Assembly (NCBI RefSeq): GCF_012275535.1
Contig: NZ_JAAVTK010000002.1
Span: 1-64,000 of the forward strand
Direction: 5' to 3'
Length of the DNA stretch: 64,000 bases
Source: Hymenobacter artigasi
GTDB taxonomy: Bacteria; Bacteroidota; Bacteroidia; Cytophagales; Hymenobacteraceae
Every line of letters starts with the position of its first letter. Within the stretch, counting starts at the first letter, position 1. Positions 34,241 to 43,965 of the stretch are shown here, in pieces. The translations under genes were made by a program, and so were the position numbers. The notes beneath the pieces were generated by a model, which saw only the letters and a list, made by a program, of their open reading frames with translations, was not told the origin of the DNA and searched no databases.

Positions 34241-37216
34241 TTAAAAGTCAAAGTTCAAATGCAGGAACATCCGACGTGCGCTTGGGAAAGCGTACAGGTC
34301 CTGGTTGCCACCAACCGGACGGCTGCCAAAGTTGGATACCTCGGGGTCGTAGCCACCTTTGTAAGGCGTCACCAGGAACAGGTTGTTGCCCGATACACCT
34401 ACTTTAATGCGCTGCACAAAGCGGCCCATGGTAGCTCCCAGCTGCTCTTTGTCGAAAGAGTAGTACAGCGAAACCTCGCGCACCTTCATGTAGCTGGCAT
34501 CCTGCACGTAGTTCTTGGTCTGGCCCGAAAGCTCGCCGTTGAAACGCTCGTAGCCGATAACCGACGTAGTGCCGTCGCCCAGGGTAACGGGGTTCATGTA
34601 GTCGGGCGAAGTACCGCCCTGGTCGTAGGCGTTCTGCGTCAGGGTGCTGTTGTAGCCGCCCTGCTTCACATGAATCAGGAACGAGAAGTCGATGTGCTTG
34701 AAGAACGTGAAATCGTTGGCAAACGTAACCTGGTAAGTAGGCTGCGACTCCTGGAAAGGAGTTGGAACACCACCTACAACAGGGTTACCAAACCACCGGG
34801 TAGGCGACTCGCCCAGGGCGAGGAAGTTCTGACCGTAGAGCGAAGCGAAGCCGGGGCCGGCCGTCGTTCTGGGTACCACCAGACGGGTCACCTCCGAGCG
34901 GTTCAGCCAGAATTGGGTCTGCGAGTGGTAACGGAAGTTAGGACGGTCGATGGCTTGTACGCCAAGGCCGATTTCCAGACCGCGGTTTACGAGGTCACCT
35001 ACTGGGAAAGCAGCAATCGAAGTAACACCCGTAGAAGGAGCCAGCGCGTAAGCAAACAGCAGGTTGGTTACTTGCTTGCGGTACACCGTGCCCGACAGGG
35101 TAATCTTGTTGTTCAGGAAACCCAGGTCAGCACCCAATTCCAGTTCAGCAGCCCGCTCGGGAGCTACGCGGTCGTAGCCCAGCACGGTCGAGTTGCGCAG
35201 GCCCAGACGGGTGTCAACCACAACCGAGTTCAGCTGCGTGAAGTACGAGCCGAAGCCGGGAACACCACCTGTTTCACCGTAAGCGGCGCGCAGCTTCACT
35301 TGGTTAACTACCTCTTTAAAGGTCCAGAAGTCGAAGTTGGCAACGTTCAAAGCCAACGAAGCGTGGGGGAAGAAGTACAGCTTCTTGGGGTCAGCGTTCA
35401 GGTTGCTTTGGTCGGCACGAATGCCTACGGTACCGATTACGCGGTCAGCGAAGTTAACTTCTTCCTGGGCCGAGTAGCCCAAGTCGACGCTCGACTGGAA
35501 CGACTGGCTCAGGGTCTGGCGGTTAGCCCGGGCAGGGTTGCGCAGCTTGGGCTGCAAGCCTTCACCCTGTACGAAGTCGGAGTTGATGTCCTGCGTGAAA
35601 CGCGAGGTACCGGCCGAAGTCGTCAGGCCAACGGTGCCCAGCTGCACGGTGTGAATCAGCAAGCCCTGCAGGTTGGTGTTCAACTGCTTGTTTTTGCTGT
35701 AGCGCGAAGCACCGGGGTTAGCCAGGCCAGACTGCGACTGCATATCCTCCGGCAGGTACAGCTCGGCATCGGTCAGGGCGAAGTCTACGCCGGCCGAAGC
35801 AGCCAGGCGCAACGACGACTTCTCGTTGCGGATGAAGTACAGGTTGGAAGTGAACGACTCGAGCAGACGGTTCGTGGTTTCGTTGTTGATGCCACGGTCG
35901 CGCAAGGCCAGGGGGTTCTCACCAGCATACGGGTTGCGGGGGTAGATGCCGTTTACGGGGTGCAGGTCGGCGTAGCTCGGCGTTACGGCAATCAGGTAAG
36001 GAATGGTCGCATCGGTGTTGGCGTTGTTCGAGAAACCACGCTGGTTGCTCGAATTCACGTAGCTCGAATTCAGCGCGATATCCCAGTTCTTGGTGATATC
36101 CGTCGATACGTTGGCCCGCAAGGTGTTGCGCTGGAAGCCCAGGTTTTTCTGAATGGCACCTTCGTCGGTGCGCGAACCAGAAATGTAGAACTTAACCCGC
36201 TCACCACCACCGGAAACGTTCACGTTGGTGTTCGACAGGAAGCCTTTGTTGCCGAAAATCTCCTGCTCGTAGTCGAAGATTTTGCCCGAAGCATTGGCAG
36301 CAGCCAAAGCCGCTTTCTCGCCAGCGTCGCCACCGAATACGTAGTCAATTTTCTCGTTGGTGAAGTCGGACTTGCCGTACTTACGCAGAATGCTGGTTAC
36401 GCCAAGGTCCTGACGCACGCTGATGCGGGTCTGGCCGGCTTTACCTTTTTTCGTGGTGATGATGATAACACCGGCGTTGGCACGCTGGCCATAGATGGCA
36501 GCAGCCGACGAGCCTTTCAGCACTTCGATGTTTTCGATATCATCGGGGTTGATGTCAGCCAGGCGGTTGGTTGCACCGTCCTGACGGCTACCGCCGGCGT
36601 TGCTGAAAGCACCGGCCGCGCGGCCCGAATCGTACGAGTTGTTGTTGGCGTACACACCGTCGATGATGTAAAGCGGCTCCGAAGAACCCGTAATCGACGA
36701 GGGGCCACGCAATTGCACGGAGATACCTCCGCCGGGAGCACCGCTGTTCTGCGTGATAACCGCACCCGAAAGCTTGGCATACATAGCAGCGTCTACAGTA
36801 GAAGGACGCGTGCGCCCCACCAGCTCGCTGGCAGAGATGCTGGCCACGTTGTTGGCAGCGTTAGAGCGGGCAATGCTCGTGCCCAGACCCGTCACAACTA
36901 CTTCGTCCAATTGCTTGGTATCAGTAGCCAAGGTTACATTGATGGTGGAAGCATCACCCAATGCCAGTTCCTGGGCCACATAGCCCACGTAGCTGAAAGT
37001 AAGGCGGGTTGCCGCTGAGGGCACCGACAAGCTAAAAGCGCCATCGGCATTGGTAGAAGCGCCGGCCGTAGTGCCTTTGGCCAATACCGTAACACCTGGT
37101 AGGCCCTGGCCGGTAGCCCGGTCCGTCACACGACCCGAGACGGTTCGGTCTTGTGCATTTACCTGCTGCAACAGGCAGGTCATCAATAAGACGACCATGA
37201 AAAAGAAGTGTTTCAT
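34241..37216 (-). CDS. SusC/RagA-family TonB-dependent transporter (SUS locus 2)
   Basis: A 991-residue outer-membrane channel. The signal peptide ends near VNA/Q at residues 19-22. The carboxypeptidase-regulatory-like domain (VSGRVTDRATGQGLPGVTV) and the motif VTGLGTS follow. The plug has NIEVLKGSSAAAIYGQR and ITTKKGKAG. The barrel ends in LHLNFDF. It heads a susC-susD operon that diverges from locus 3 across 744 bases. Third-position GC looks lower here than in the housekeeping genes nearby, by eye only. Confidence 0.95.
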   Translation of the reverse strand: MKHFFFMVVLLMTCLLQQVNAQDRTVSGRVTDRATGQGLPGVTVLAKGTTAGASTNADGAFSLSVPSAATRLTFSYVGYVAQELALGDASTINVTLATDTKQLDEVVVTGLGTSIARSNAANNVASISASELVGRTRPSTVDAAMYAKLSGAVITQNSGAPGGGISVQLRGPSSITGSSEPLYIIDGVYANNNSYDSGRAAGAFSNAGGSRQDGATNRLADINPDDIENIEVLKGSSAAAIYGQRANAGVIIITTKKGKAGQTRISVRQDLGVTSILRKYGKSDFTNEKIDYVFGGDAGEKAALAAANASGKIFDYEQEIFGNKGFLSNTNVNVSGGGERVKFYISGSRTDEGAIQKNLGFQRNTLRANVSTDITKNWDIALNSSYVNSSNQRGFSNNANTDATIPYLIAVTPSYADLHPVNGIYPRNPYAGENPLALRDRGINNETTNRLLESFTSNLYFIRNEKSSLRLAASAGVDFALTDAELYLPEDMQSQSGLANPGASRYSKNKQLNTNLQGLLIHTVQLGTVGLTTSAGTSRFTQDINSDFVQGEGLQPKLRNPARANRQTLSQSFQSSVDLGYSAQEEVNFADRVIGTVGIRADQSNLNADPKKLYFFPHASLALNVANFDFWTFKEVVNQVKLRAAYGETGGVPGFGSYFTQLNSVVVDTRLGLRNSTVLGYDRVAPERAAELELGADLGFLNNKITLSGTVYRKQVTNLLFAYALAPSTGVTSIAAFPVGDLVNRGLEIGLGVQAIDRPNFRYHSQTQFWLNRSEVTRLVVPRTTAGPGFASLYGQNFLALGESPTRWFGNPVVGGVPTPFQESQPTYQVTFANDFTFFKHIDFSFLIHVKQGGYNSTLTQNAYDQGGTSPDYMNPVTLGDGTTSVIGYERFNGELSGQTKNYVQDASYMKVREVSLYYSFDKEQLGATMGRFVQRIKVGVSGNNLFLVTPYKGGYDPEVSNFGSRPVGGNQDLYAFPSARRMFLHLNFDF

Positions 37217-37357
37217 GTAGTAGTGAAAATGGTGAGTGAGTTGGAAAAAAAAGTGGGAAGAATGGGAAAATAAGGAACTTAACGTGACTAATCTAGCGGC
37301 AAGGTATTACAAGTTTTTTGTTACGCCAGTATTTCGGGGTAGTCAGGAGTCAATAAC

Positions 37358-37388
37358 AATATTAAACTTATTAGATACCTAAACCAAC
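37358..37388 (-). promoter_or_regulatory. Probable promoter of SUS locus 2
   Basis: On the minus strand TTG (37388-37386), a 20-base spacer and TAATATTG (37365-37358), one mismatch from TAnnTTTG. It predicts a leader of about 135 nt, similar to that of SUS locus 1. Confidence 0.5.
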
Positions 37389-37863
37389 ATTACCACGCCA
37401 GCACACGCTCGCCAGACGCCGCATTTCTGCTGCAAGTATTTTATAATCTATTGGTTAACTATTCACACTGTTCTGGGCAGTATGACACAGGCCCTTAGTA
37501 AGAGCGGGCTGGGATGAAGATTAATTTCATCGGAGCTCCGTGAGTAAATCGGGGCATAAAGCACGTAATTCTGGCTAGACACCTCGATAATTCATGAATC
37601 CATCATGGTCGGGATAGATGTGGCCGGTAGTCAGGTTTTGAGGATGCAATGGGTCAGACGGGCCAGTTGCCGTGATGCAGCGGTAATCATCCTACGCCCC
37701 CCAGGACAACTACTGAATATATAAAAAATACAATTTAAAGGCAATGCTTTTCATTACTCCTTTATAGTTAGCGCAATGAAGCAGCCGCCACTTATCGAAC
37801 TGCTGCGGAAGTGAGCCCTCAGCAGCTAAAGGATTGCTAAAGCGAAATATCACAGCGCTACTG

Positions 37864-37895
37864 TTGGGACGTTTTCGGCAAATGCCGTACTTTCA
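37864..37895 (+). promoter_or_regulatory. Probable promoter of SUS locus 3 with an internal inverted repeat
   Basis: TTG (37864-37866), a 21-base spacer and TACTTTCA (37888-37895), which resembles the -7 element with two mismatches. The spacer contains CGGCAAATGCCG (37876-37887), an inverted repeat in the position of an operator. Confidence 0.45.
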
Positions 37896-37960
37896 TCTTT
37901 TTAAACTGCCACCCCCATATTTTTTCCCTCTTTTTTTCACACACCCACTATTACAACTCG

Positions 37961-40900
37961 ATGAAGAGAACCTTACTATTAAGCCTGCTCTTGCTGCTGA
38001 CCCTGGCCGGGCGGAGCTGGGCGCAAACGCGACAGGTGTCGGGCCGCGTGCTCGACAAGACCAACAACGAAGGCCTGCCCGGGGTGAGCGTTATTGTGAA
38101 AGGCACCACCACGGGTACTGCGACCGATGCCGATGGCAAATTTGAGTTGAATGTGCCTGTTGCGGCCACTACGCTGCAATTTAAGTACCTGGGCTACATT
38201 ACCACCGACCAGGCCATTGGGGCCAGTGGGCCGGTAAATGTTGCGTTGGCGCTTGACAACAAGCAGCTGGACGAAGTAATGGTAACGGCCCTGGGCATCT
38301 CGCGCGAGAAGCGCGCCCTGGGCTTTGCCGTTTCGGAGGTAAAGGCCGAGCAGATTGTGCAAAAATCGGAGCCCGACCTGCTGCGCACCCTCACCGGCAA
38401 GGTGCCCGGCGTGAACATCCTGAGCTCGAGCGGAGTACCCGGTGCGTCTTCGCGCATCACCATCCGGGGCAACACCTCGTTTTTTGGCGATAACCAGCCC
38501 CTGTTTGTTGTGGATGGGGTGCCTTACGACAACACCCAGACGGAATCGGACAGCCCACTGGTGAACGGCGCTTCCTACTCCAGCCGCACATCGGACGTGG
38601 ACCCGAACAACGTGGCGTCCATCAACGTGCTGAAGGGCGCGGCGGCGGCGGCACTGTACGGCTCGCGGGCCGCTGGCGGCGTTATCGTGATTACGACCAA
38701 AACCGGCGGCGGCGGCCGTGGTGCCAAAGGCATTCAGATAGGCTATACCACCGGCTACGCCATTGAAAAAGTAGCGGCGCTGCCCAACTACCAGAATAAG
38801 TATGGCGCGGGTGCCAACTTCGTAAACTCTGCGGCCAACGGCTCGTGGGGCCCCGAGTTTGGCAATACGGCGCAGGGCGCACCGGCGACCATCGAACACC
38901 CCCAGGCTGGGAACGTGGACTTTCCGAACATTCCGGCGGGCACGCGCATCCCGTACCAGGCCTACCCCAACAACGTCAAAGACTTTTTCAAGACGGGTAA
39001 CTTGTACGAGAACTCGGTTTCGCTGAGCTCCACTTCGGACAACTCGACCTTCTCGACCATTATCTCGCGGGCCGACCAGCAGGGCACCATCCCCAACTCG
39101 TCGTTTGTGCGCAACAACATCAGCGCGGGCGGCTCGGGCCGGTTCAATAAACTGACCGTGAACGGCAACGTTGCTTATACCAACACTAACCAGCAGGGCC
39201 CCATTGTGGGCGCCAACAACTCGGCTTCCGGCAGTGCCTCGGCATTTGCCCGCACCTTGTTTCTGACCCGTAGCCTCGACCTGCAGGGCCTCCCCTACCA
39301 GGACCCGGTGACGAAAGGCCCCGTGTTTGCCTGGCTGACCACCCAAGCCGACAACCCCCTGTGGTCGGTGGAAAATGCCATCTACAAATCGCGCGTAGAC
39401 CGCGTGGTGGGCAGCGTGGGCCTGTCATATGCCTTCAAAGACTGGCTGTCGCTGACGTATACCGGCGGCATCAACTCCTACACCGATATCCGGTCGAGCA
39501 CCATCCGGCCCGGCTCGCTTGCCAACCGGGGCGTGAGCCAGATAATTGAGGATAACATCCAGAACACCGAGTTTGAGCAGACTGCCCTGCTGAACTTCAA
39601 CAAGAACCTGACCGAAGACATCAGCCTGACCGCCAGCGTGGGCCAGAATATCAACGCCCGCAAGTACGAAGGCAAGTCTTACCTTGGCACGGGCATCATC
39701 ACGTTTGGCATCGACAACATTGAGAATACCACGGAGAAAAGCACCTACGGGTATGCCTACGCCGAGCGCCGCCTGATGGGCCTGCTGGGCAACGCCACCG
39801 TTGGCTACAAGAACTTCGCCTTTGTGACCGTGACGGGCCGCAACGACTTCTCATCGACCCTTAATAAGAACGGGGTTATTGGCAATACGGGCCGCTCGTT
39901 CTTCTATTCGAGTGCCGCTGGCTCGCTGGTACTGAACGAAGCCCTGAAGCTGGATTACCGCTGGCTCGACCTGCTTAAGCTGCGTGCCGCTTACGGCCGC
40001 GTAGGCCGCGATGCACCGGCCTACGCATCCGGCCCCACGGGCTATGTCACCAACCCCAGCGCTTCGTTGCCCTTCAAGGGAGTGCCGGGCATCGGCATTA
40101 GCGGTACAGTGAATAACGCCCGGCTGACCCCGGAATTTACGTCTGAGCTGGAAGTAGGCACCGAGCTGGCCTTGTTCCGCAACCGCATCTCGTTCAACGG
40201 CACGTACTATGACAAGCGCACCACGAACCTGATTGGCGTGATAACCTACCCGTCGGCCACTGGCTATGGTGCCGCCCAGACCAACTTTGGCGAAATCACC
40301 AACAAGGGTTTCGAAGTGGCCTTCACGGCCGTGCCGGTGGATGTGGCCGGCTTCCGCTGGAGCAGTACGTTCAACTTCAGCCGCAACCGCAACATTATTG
40401 CTAAAACGACGGACAATGGCGACACGCTCATTCTGGGCAACACGTTTGCCGGCAGTGTCCGGTCGGTGCACATTCCCGGCCAGCCCTACGGTGTACTGCT
40501 GGGCACGGCACCCGTGCGCGATGCCAACGGCGAGCTGTACATCAACCCGCTGGATGGCCGCCTGATTCTGTCGCCGAAGCTCAAGGTTATCGGCAACCCC
40601 AACCCCGATTTCCTGATGGGCTTCATCAACCAGTTCACCTACAAAGGAATTACGCTGAATGTGCTGGTAGACTACCGCAAGGGCGGCTCGCTGTACGCAA
40701 CCACGTTGCAGGAAGAGCTGGGCCGCGGGGTGACGAAGGACACCGAAGACCGCAACCGCTTGGTTGTGCTCAACGGCGTTCGGTGGGACCCGGTGACCAA
40801 GAAGGCCGCCGTGGACGCCAGCGGTACGGTTATCCGCAACACGACGGCCATCACGGTCAACGACCTGTATTTCTCCAGCGGCGGCGTGGGCGGCGGCGCG

Positions 40901-41191
40901 GCTTCTAACGGCTACAACGAGCAGTCCATTTACGATGCCACCACGGTGCGCCTGCGGGAGGTTTCGATGGGCTACGACCTGCCCAAAGGCTTCCTCGGCA
41001 AAACGCCGTTCAGCCTCATCAACATATCCGTTTCGGCCCGCAACATCTGGTGGTACTCGCCCAACTTGCCCAAGAACAGCAATTTCGACCCCGAGACCAG
41101 CACTTACGGTGCCAGCAACCAGCAGGGCTACGAGTTCACCAACGCACCGACCACCAAGCGCTTCGGCGTGAACGTGCGGGTGAACTTCTAA
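37961..41191 (+). CDS. SusC/RagA-family TonB-dependent transporter (SUS locus 3)
   Basis: A 1076-residue outer-membrane channel. The signal peptide ends near SWA/Q, and the regulatory-like domain starts at VSGRVLDKTNNEGLPGVSV. The plug entry motif is VTALGISREKRALGF, marking a subclass different from the VGYGT type in locus 1. The plug contains SINVLKGAAAAALYGSRA. It is a close relative of the SusC at 43966, which has VTALGIEKDTRSLGY and the same QKSEP block. It starts a three-gene unit (susC, susD, small lipoprotein). The transported substrate is not indicated by neighbours. Confidence 0.95.
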   Translation: MKRTLLLSLLLLLTLAGRSWAQTRQVSGRVLDKTNNEGLPGVSVIVKGTTTGTATDADGKFELNVPVAATTLQFKYLGYITTDQAIGASGPVNVALALDNKQLDEVMVTALGISREKRALGFAVSEVKAEQIVQKSEPDLLRTLTGKVPGVNILSSSGVPGASSRITIRGNTSFFGDNQPLFVVDGVPYDNTQTESDSPLVNGASYSSRTSDVDPNNVASINVLKGAAAAALYGSRAAGGVIVITTKTGGGGRGAKGIQIGYTTGYAIEKVAALPNYQNKYGAGANFVNSAANGSWGPEFGNTAQGAPATIEHPQAGNVDFPNIPAGTRIPYQAYPNNVKDFFKTGNLYENSVSLSSTSDNSTFSTIISRADQQGTIPNSSFVRNNISAGGSGRFNKLTVNGNVAYTNTNQQGPIVGANNSASGSASAFARTLFLTRSLDLQGLPYQDPVTKGPVFAWLTTQADNPLWSVENAIYKSRVDRVVGSVGLSYAFKDWLSLTYTGGINSYTDIRSSTIRPGSLANRGVSQIIEDNIQNTEFEQTALLNFNKNLTEDISLTASVGQNINARKYEGKSYLGTGIITFGIDNIENTTEKSTYGYAYAERRLMGLLGNATVGYKNFAFVTVTGRNDFSSTLNKNGVIGNTGRSFFYSSAAGSLVLNEALKLDYRWLDLLKLRAAYGRVGRDAPAYASGPTGYVTNPSASLPFKGVPGIGISGTVNNARLTPEFTSELEVGTELALFRNRISFNGTYYDKRTTNLIGVITYPSATGYGAAQTNFGEITNKGFEVAFTAVPVDVAGFRWSSTFNFSRNRNIIAKTTDNGDTLILGNTFAGSVRSVHIPGQPYGVLLGTAPVRDANGELYINPLDGRLILSPKLKVIGNPNPDFLMGFINQFTYKGITLNVLVDYRKGGSLYATTLQEELGRGVTKDTEDRNRLVVLNGVRWDPVTKKAAVDASGTVIRNTTAITVNDLYFSSGGVGGGAASNGYNEQSIYDATTVRLREVSMGYDLPKGFLGKTPFSLINISVSARNIWWYSPNLPKNSNFDPETSTYGASNQQGYEFTNAPTTKRFGVNVRVNF

Positions 41192-41216
41192 TTATTTGAT
41201 TTCGGCTTTTTGTCCT

Positions 41217-42860
41217 ATGAAACTTTTTAAATTTTGCCTGATACTCGCTTCGGCTGGTACGTTGGCCGTGGCCCCGGGCTGCAAAGATTTCTATAACGTC
41301 AACGTAAACCCCCTGACCCCGACGGCAGTGGATTTGAATTCCCTGCTGCCCGTGGCGCAGGTGAACATGGCTGAGTACCTGGGCGACAACATCGGCGGCC
41401 TGAGCCAGTACACCATGGCCCTGATGCAGCAGCTGTACAACACCCGCAACATCGGCAACTTCCAGCAGACCGGCGACGCGTTCAGCGGCGAGTGGGCGGG
41501 CCTCTACCGCGGCGTGCTCATCAACAACGAGCGCATCATCACGCAGGGCACCACCGAGCAGCGCTGGAACTACGTGGGCATTGCCCAGCTCCAGAAAGCC
41601 TACGTGTTCAGCCAGATGGTAGACGTATGGGGCGACATTCCTTATTCGGAAGCCCTGAAGGGCGAAGTAAACCCGGCCCCCCGCTTCGACAAGGACGAGG
41701 ATATCTACAACGGCACGACCAATATTCAGGGCCTGTTCTCACTCATCGATGAGGGACTGGCCAACCTGGCCAAGCCCGGCTCCGTGCCCACCAAACCCAC
41801 GTTGAGTGCCGTTGACCTGATATACAAAGGCGACCTGGACAAGTGGGCCCGCTTTGGCCGCACCCTCAAGCTGAAGCTCTACAACCAGCTGCGCAAAACC
41901 ACGGCGGCGGCCACGGTTCAGAGCCAGGTTGGTCCTTTGCTGAGTGGCGCGCTCATGGAGGAGACTGGTGACTTTCAGCTTGGCTACCTCAACACCGCCA
42001 ACCCCGACAACCGCAACCCCGGCTACGTGACCGACTACAACGCCAACCCGGAAAACCGCATTGGCCGGTATTTCTACGAAGGCATGCTGACGCTGAACGA
42101 CCCGCGCAAGCCTTATTATTTCTTCAACCAGCTGGCCGCCGGCACCACAACGACTAATCAGGACTACATCAGCGCCCTGGACCCCAGCTTCGTGACGGTG
42201 CGCCCGGGCACGTCGAGCCAGTACGCCAGCGTGGCTACTACGGCCAGTGTTCAGACCGTGCAAGGCCTGTACCCCGTAGGCGGCCGCTACGACGACGGCA
42301 AGGGTGGCAAAACCGGCACCACCTCGGGCAAGGCAGAAGCCCCCCAGCGCCTGCTCACGTACTACAGCCGCAAATACACCGAAGCCGAGCTGCGCCTGAC
42401 GGTATACAACGACGTAGTAGCCGCCCGCACTGCCTTCGACGCCGCCGTGCAAGCTTCCTTTAACAAAGTGAATGCCATTGCTACGGCTGATGGCAGCCCC
42501 GTTATTCCGGCCGCCAGCATCACGACCTACAAAACCAGCGCCCTGGCCCGGTTCGATAACGCGCCCTCGGCCGAGGACAAGCTGGAGGTAATCATGTACG
42601 AGAAGTACGTGGCGAGCTTCGGCTACGGCGTAGACGTGTACACCGACTTCCGCCGCACGGGCCATCCCACCATTCGGGTATCGCGCGAGGCCGTATCGCT
42701 GAGCGCGCCCAACAGCGGCCTGCTGGTAGACGACGGTGCTACCCGGGCCAACGGGCCGTTTCCCCTGCGCCTGTACTACCCCACCAACGACCTGACGTTG
42801 AACCCGAACTCTCCCCGCTCCCAGCGCGACGTGACCGCGCCCATTTTCTGGGACAAGTAG
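41217..42860 (+). CDS. SusD/RagB-like nutrient-binding lipoprotein (SUS locus 3)
   Basis: A 547-residue lipoprotein with a lipobox ending APGC at residue 22. It belongs to the SusD-like subgroup whose N-terminus reads KDFYNVNVNPLTPTAVDLNSLLPVAQ and which carries YVFSQMVDVWGDIPYSEAL. This subgroup usually pairs with SusC proteins of the VTALGI type, as here. The ATG at 41217 lies 25 bases after the SusC stop. It shares its fold and motifs with the SusD at 47189, so loci 3 and 4 appear to be duplicates that diverged. Confidence 0.92.
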   Translation: MKLFKFCLILASAGTLAVAPGCKDFYNVNVNPLTPTAVDLNSLLPVAQVNMAEYLGDNIGGLSQYTMALMQQLYNTRNIGNFQQTGDAFSGEWAGLYRGVLINNERIITQGTTEQRWNYVGIAQLQKAYVFSQMVDVWGDIPYSEALKGEVNPAPRFDKDEDIYNGTTNIQGLFSLIDEGLANLAKPGSVPTKPTLSAVDLIYKGDLDKWARFGRTLKLKLYNQLRKTTAAATVQSQVGPLLSGALMEETGDFQLGYLNTANPDNRNPGYVTDYNANPENRIGRYFYEGMLTLNDPRKPYYFFNQLAAGTTTTNQDYISALDPSFVTVRPGTSSQYASVATTASVQTVQGLYPVGGRYDDGKGGKTGTTSGKAEAPQRLLTYYSRKYTEAELRLTVYNDVVAARTAFDAAVQASFNKVNAIATADGSPVIPAASITTYKTSALARFDNAPSAEDKLEVIMYEKYVASFGYGVDVYTDFRRTGHPTIRVSREAVSLSAPNSGLLVDDGATRANGPFPLRLYYPTNDLTLNPNSPRSQRDVTAPIFWDK

Positions 42861-42907
42861 GAAGCGGTTCCCTTCTCTTTAATCCCTGACTTCATCTTTA
42901 TTGATTC

Positions 42908-43522
42908 ATGAAAAACTACTTTGCCAGTTTCCTGCTGCTGCTCTCGGCGGTTGCGGGGCTGTCGTCTTGCCGCGAGAGCAGCAAGCTTCCCGAGCCCAAA
43001 AACGAAAGCGTTCCGCTGATTATCCCGGAAGTGAACGCCACCAAGTCCTTTTTTCCTTTCAGGAGGAGCCAACTGTCCGAGCAAATCCGGATTGACAGCC
43101 TCGCTTCCCGGCCCGACTACTATACCCGGCCCGTGTTTGAGTTTGTCGTGAACCCGTCGCAGGGCTACGCCGAGCTGCAGACCGTTGAAGTGTACAAGAG
43201 CTTCCGGCGGGGTACTACGTATGGCCCCCGGGTGAAAATCGCGGACCTCACCAGCTTCCCGGCCACCATCAGCCTCACCAGCCAGCAGGCGCTTAAGGAC
43301 TTGTACCCCAACAGCATACCGGGCACCCTCGCCGTTCTGGCCAATCCGGCTGTTCTCACGCTGAATAACCGCATTGTGCGAAACGACGCCATTGTATTCA
43401 CCTTCGAGTACGTGCTGAAAGACGGTCGGCGCATCGTCCTCACGCCGGTTTCGACTGACAATACGCTATTGGCCAGCTCGCTGATTAACGCGCCTTTGGC
43501 GGCAATCGCCGTGTTCAGGTAG
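42908..43522 (+). CDS. Small surface lipoprotein, third gene of SUS locus 3
   Basis: A 204-residue protein with a lipoprotein signal ending LSSC (cysteine 21). The mature part is predicted to be mostly beta and ends in FTFEYVLKDGRRIVLTPV before the C-terminus. The third gene of locus 4 has the same size, signal type and a similar end (INFYFLITLEDGTTIIPP). The shared position and tail suggest homologous accessory lipoproteins of the SusCD complex, perhaps extra substrate-binding proteins. No named family is recognised. It ends the operon before the terminator at 43647. Confidence 0.8.
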   Translation: MKNYFASFLLLLSAVAGLSSCRESSKLPEPKNESVPLIIPEVNATKSFFPFRRSQLSEQIRIDSLASRPDYYTRPVFEFVVNPSQGYAELQTVEVYKSFRRGTTYGPRVKIADLTSFPATISLTSQQALKDLYPNSIPGTLAVLANPAVLTLNNRIVRNDAIVFTFEYVLKDGRRIVLTPVSTDNTLLASSLINAPLAAIAVFR

Positions 43523-43646
43523 AACCTGCTGAGCAGCTCATTAACGGGGTTGCGCAATGGTTTGCCTATAACCCGGCGAAAATCTGCCAACCCTTGGTCA
43601 ACTGAAAAAAGCGTCCTTCAACGCTACCCGCGACTTGCTGAACAGT

Positions 43647-43688
43647 AAAAAGCACCCCTGGAATTAACAAATTCCAGGGGTGCTTTTT
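43647..43688. terminator. Terminator of SUS locus 3
   Basis: AAAAAGCACCCCTGGAAT (43647-43664) pairs with ATTCCAGGGGTGCTTTTT (43671-43688), then more T. It separates loci 3 and 4 into different transcription units. Confidence 0.92.
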
Positions 43689-43842
43689 TGGGTAACAATG
43701 CTGTGTAAATCCCTGACTATTGCCGAAGTACAGTTTAGCTAATATCAATATAATTAGCTACTTTCATACAGCTGCAATTACATTATTTAATTCCGAACAA
43801 TCGCCACAAATGAAGTCTCATTACACTTTAGGCTTGCAAGCC

Positions 43843-43862
43843 GGACATAAAATTTTATGTCC
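43843..43862. promoter_or_regulatory. Perfect 20-bp palindrome upstream of SUS locus 4
   Basis: GGACATAAAATTTTATGTCC is a perfect palindrome centred about 50 bases upstream of the -7 element of locus 4. It is not followed by a T-run on either side, so an operator is more likely than a terminator. No copy is seen before the other SUS loci. Confidence 0.6.
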
Positions 43863-43901
43863 TAATGTTGACTTTATGGTAACTGTATGAGAACAAAGGC
43901 T

Positions 43902-43909
43902 TATTTTTG
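43902..43909 (+). promoter_or_regulatory. -7 element of SUS locus 4
   Basis: TATTTTTG matches TAnnTTTG exactly, 57 bases before the ATG at 43966. No -33 TTG is seen 19-21 bases upstream, so an activator may be needed. Confidence 0.5.
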
Positions 43910-43965
43910 ATAATCTTAAGCATTCCCCCATTTTTTTACTTTTTTTCAATCTTAACACTTAGTCC

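Larger units (their letters stand above)
37217..37960. other. Non-coding divergent regulatory region between SUS loci 2 and 3
   Basis: This 744-base gap holds no credible gene. It is AT-rich compared with the flanks and contains a promoter for each side. The centre (37400-37860) shows no obvious repeat, RNA gene or open frame with gene-like composition. It is unusually long for this gene-dense window. Confidence 0.6.

Noticed and set aside
34259..37018. Open frame of 919 codons on the plus strand opposite the SusC of locus 2
   Set aside because: Antisense shadow of a clear SusC; no domain or signal is visible in its translation.
37834..38145. A 103-codon plus-strand frame before the SusC of locus 3
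   Set aside because: It crosses the likely promoter and overlaps the SusC start in another frame, with no gene-like features.
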